A program made the translations under genes and the position numbers. Shown here piece after piece: positions 4,663-6,197 of a DNA stretch of 6,197 nucleotides. This stretch comes from Bacillota bacterium (lineage in GTDB: Bacteria; Bacillota; Clostridia; Lachnospirales; Lachnospiraceae): positions 1 through 6,197 of the forward strand of contig JAEYRK010000049.1 in assembly GCA_023435645.1 (NCBI GenBank), written 5' to 3'. Under the pieces are notes generated by a model that saw only the letters and a program-made list of their open reading frames with translations, was not told the DNA's origin and made no database searches. Numbering within the stretch: position 1 is the stretch's first letter; every line of letters starts with the position of its first letter.

Positions 4663-6197
4663 CTATGCGCTATGCTCGAACTGAGAATAATACAGCTTTG
4701 CATAGAAGCCACCCTTAGCCAGTAGCTCCTCGTGACTACCCTGCTCAACGATATCACCCTCATTCATAACCAGAATTAGATCTGCATCCCGGATGGTAGA
4801 GAGACGGTGGGCAATGATGAAGCTGGTTCTGCCCTTCATCAGATTGTTCATAGCCTTCTGTATCTGTATCTCGGTTCTGGTATCCACTGAGCTGGTAGCT
4901 TCATCAAGAATCAGAATCTTCGGATCTGCCAGAATGGCCCGAGCTATCGTTAACAGCTGCTTCTGGCCCTGGGATACATTGCTGGCCTCCTCGTTCAATA
5001 CCATCTGATATCCATCGGGCAGAGTGCTGATGAAATGGTGGACATGGGCTGCCTTCGCTGCCCGAATGACTTCCTCGTCTGTGGCATCCGGTTTACTGTA
5101 GCGGATATTCTCCATAATGGTTCCATTGAACAGCCAGGTATCCTGCAATACCATTCCGAACATCTTCCTGAGCTCACTGCGTTCAAAATGATTGACATTA
5201 TGGCCATCGACCAAAATCTCACCCTTATTGACATCATAGAAGCGCATAAGAAGCTTCACCATTGTGGTTTTTCCGGCACCGGTCGGACCGACGATTGCCA
5301 CCTTCTGTCCGTCTGAGATCTTCGCGCTGAAGTCATTGATAATGATTTTATCCGGTGTATAGCCGAAGTTCACATGCTTAAACTCAACAGACCCATTCAG
5401 CCCCTCAATGGAAAGCGGCTGGTCCGTGGTGGGCTGCTCCTCCTCGGCTTCTAAGAACTCAAAAACCCGTTCCGCAGCGGCAGCTGTTGATTGGAACATG
5501 TTAGCCACCTGTGAAAGCTGGGAGATTGGCATCGAAAAGTTACGGATATATTGGAAGAAGGACTGGATCTGTCCGATTTGTATTTTTCCCTGAACTGTCA
5601 GATATCCACCCAGGATCGCAACTCCGACATAACCGAGATTGCCGACAAACTGCATGACCGGATGCATCATACCGGACAGGAACTGGGACTTCCAAGCGGA
5701 TTCATACAGCTTATCATTGCTGTGATTGAACTCCCGAAGGGCATCCTCCTCTCGGTTATACACCTTTACGATATCATGGCCGCCGAATACCTCCTCAACC
5801 TGACCATTCACATGGCCCAAATATTCCTGCTGCTGTTTAAAATACTTCTGGGACTTCTTGATTACTCCACCCATGAAGATGACGGAAATTGGTACAATCA
5901 GAAAGGCCAGCAGGGTCATTGGAACGCTGATTCGAAACATCATAATCGGAATACCGATAATACTGACCACTGAGGTAATCAGCTGCGTCATGCTTTGGTT
6001 CATGCTCTGACCAAGGGTATCCAGATCATTGGTTACTCGGGATAGGACCTCGCCATGGGTTACCTTATCAAAATAGTTCATCGGCATGCGATGAATCTTC
6101 TCGGAGATTTCTCTACGGAGCTTATAGGTAACCTTCTGAGCAATCCCGGTGGTAATCAGTCCCATGATAAAGGATAGTAGGGAAGATATTGCATATA
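4663..6197 (-). CDS. ABC exporter half-transporter, TMD-NBD fusion, TM288-like (N-terminus outside window)
   Basis: The frame stays open to the right edge, giving about 510 residues; by comparison with exporters of 580-620 aa, roughly the first 100 residues and two helices are missing. The Met at 6165 is internal, since hydrophobic, family-like sequence continues before it (YAISSLLSFI). Numbering from that Met, an exporter-type membrane domain runs to about 225, with helices near 62-78, 83-101, 168-190 and 200-220, and the conserved YFDKVTHGEVLSRVTND coupling segment at 31-47. The ATPase domain has A-loop Y269, Walker A GPTGAGKT (293-300), Q341, signature VSQGQ (397-401), Walker B ILILDE (417-422) with catalytic E422, D-loop SSVD and H453. 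This pairing of an intact Walker B with a non-LSGGQ signature resembles the competent subunit of heterodimeric multidrug exporters such as TM287/288, so a partner gene is expected upstream. The substrate cannot be told: drug, lipid or peptide. Confidence 0.92.
   Translation of the reverse strand, partial: YAISSLLSFIMGLITTGIAQKVTYKLRREISEKIHRMPMNYFDKVTHGEVLSRVTNDLDTLGQSMNQSMTQLITSVVSIIGIPIMMFRISVPMTLLAFLIVPISVIFMGGVIKKSQKYFKQQQEYLGHVNGQVEEVFGGHDIVKVYNREEDALREFNHSNDKLYESAWKSQFLSGMMHPVMQFVGNLGYVGVAILGGYLTVQGKIQIGQIQSFFQYIRNFSMPISQLSQVANMFQSTAAAAERVFEFLEAEEEQPTTDQPLSIEGLNGSVEFKHVNFGYTPDKIIINDFSAKISDGQKVAIVGPTGAGKTTMVKLLMRFYDVNKGEILVDGHNVNHFERSELRKMFGMVLQDTWLFNGTIMENIRYSKPDATDEEVIRAAKAAHVHHFISTLPDGYQMVLNEEASNVSQGQKQLLTIARAILADPKILILDEATSSVDTRTEIQIQKAMNNLMKGRTSFIIAHRLSTIRDADLILVMNEGDIVEQGSHEELLAKGGFYAKLYYSQFEHSA

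Noticed and set aside
5551..5973. Plus-strand frame of 140 codons
   Set aside because: It is antisense to the membrane domain of the exporter, which has clear family motifs on the minus strand.

Overview
The window looks like ordinary chromosome from a low-to-moderate GC, anaerobic Firmicute. The best fit is Lachnospiraceae or a related clostridial group, judged from remembered family resemblance of the ABC-F, PutP-type and DUF2164 proteins and from strong AGGGAGG-type ribosome binding sites. The species cannot be named from this sequence alone. I see no transposase, integrase, phage gene, CRISPR array, tRNA or rRNA.

Left half, plus strand. The window opens in the last 44 codons of purA (adenylosuccinate synthetase). 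A structured GC-rich element ending in a T-run follows and probably terminates purA. After an AT-rich promoter-like stretch comes a complete Na+/proline symporter gene (putP-like, 523 aa), closed by an 11-bp hairpin terminator. The next 226 bases hold a small 17-bp tandem repeat, a candidate extended -10 promoter and a leader with possible secondary structure. They lead to a complete 612-aa ABC-F protein of the Uup/YfmR type, which is a ribosome-associated ATPase and not a transporter. Its gene ends at a strong nested hairpin that can serve both strands.

Right half, minus strand, converging on the ABC-F gene. A half-size ABC exporter (membrane domain fused to ATPase) runs off the right edge, so its first roughly 100 residues are missing. 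Downstream of it, after 129 bases that contain a hairpin but no terminator, is a small DUF2164 protein (85 aa). The exporter has the features of the catalytically competent half of a heterodimeric (TM287/288-like) exporter, so a partner gene probably lies just beyond the right edge.

The genes do not form one pathway: purine synthesis, proline uptake, translation rescue and drug or lipid export are separate housekeeping or accessory functions. No clearly new biological system is visible. The points most worth a second look are the structured element after purA, the tandem repeat and leader ahead of the ABC-F gene, the shortened arm region of the ABC-F protein, and the DUF2164 gene sitting behind the exporter.
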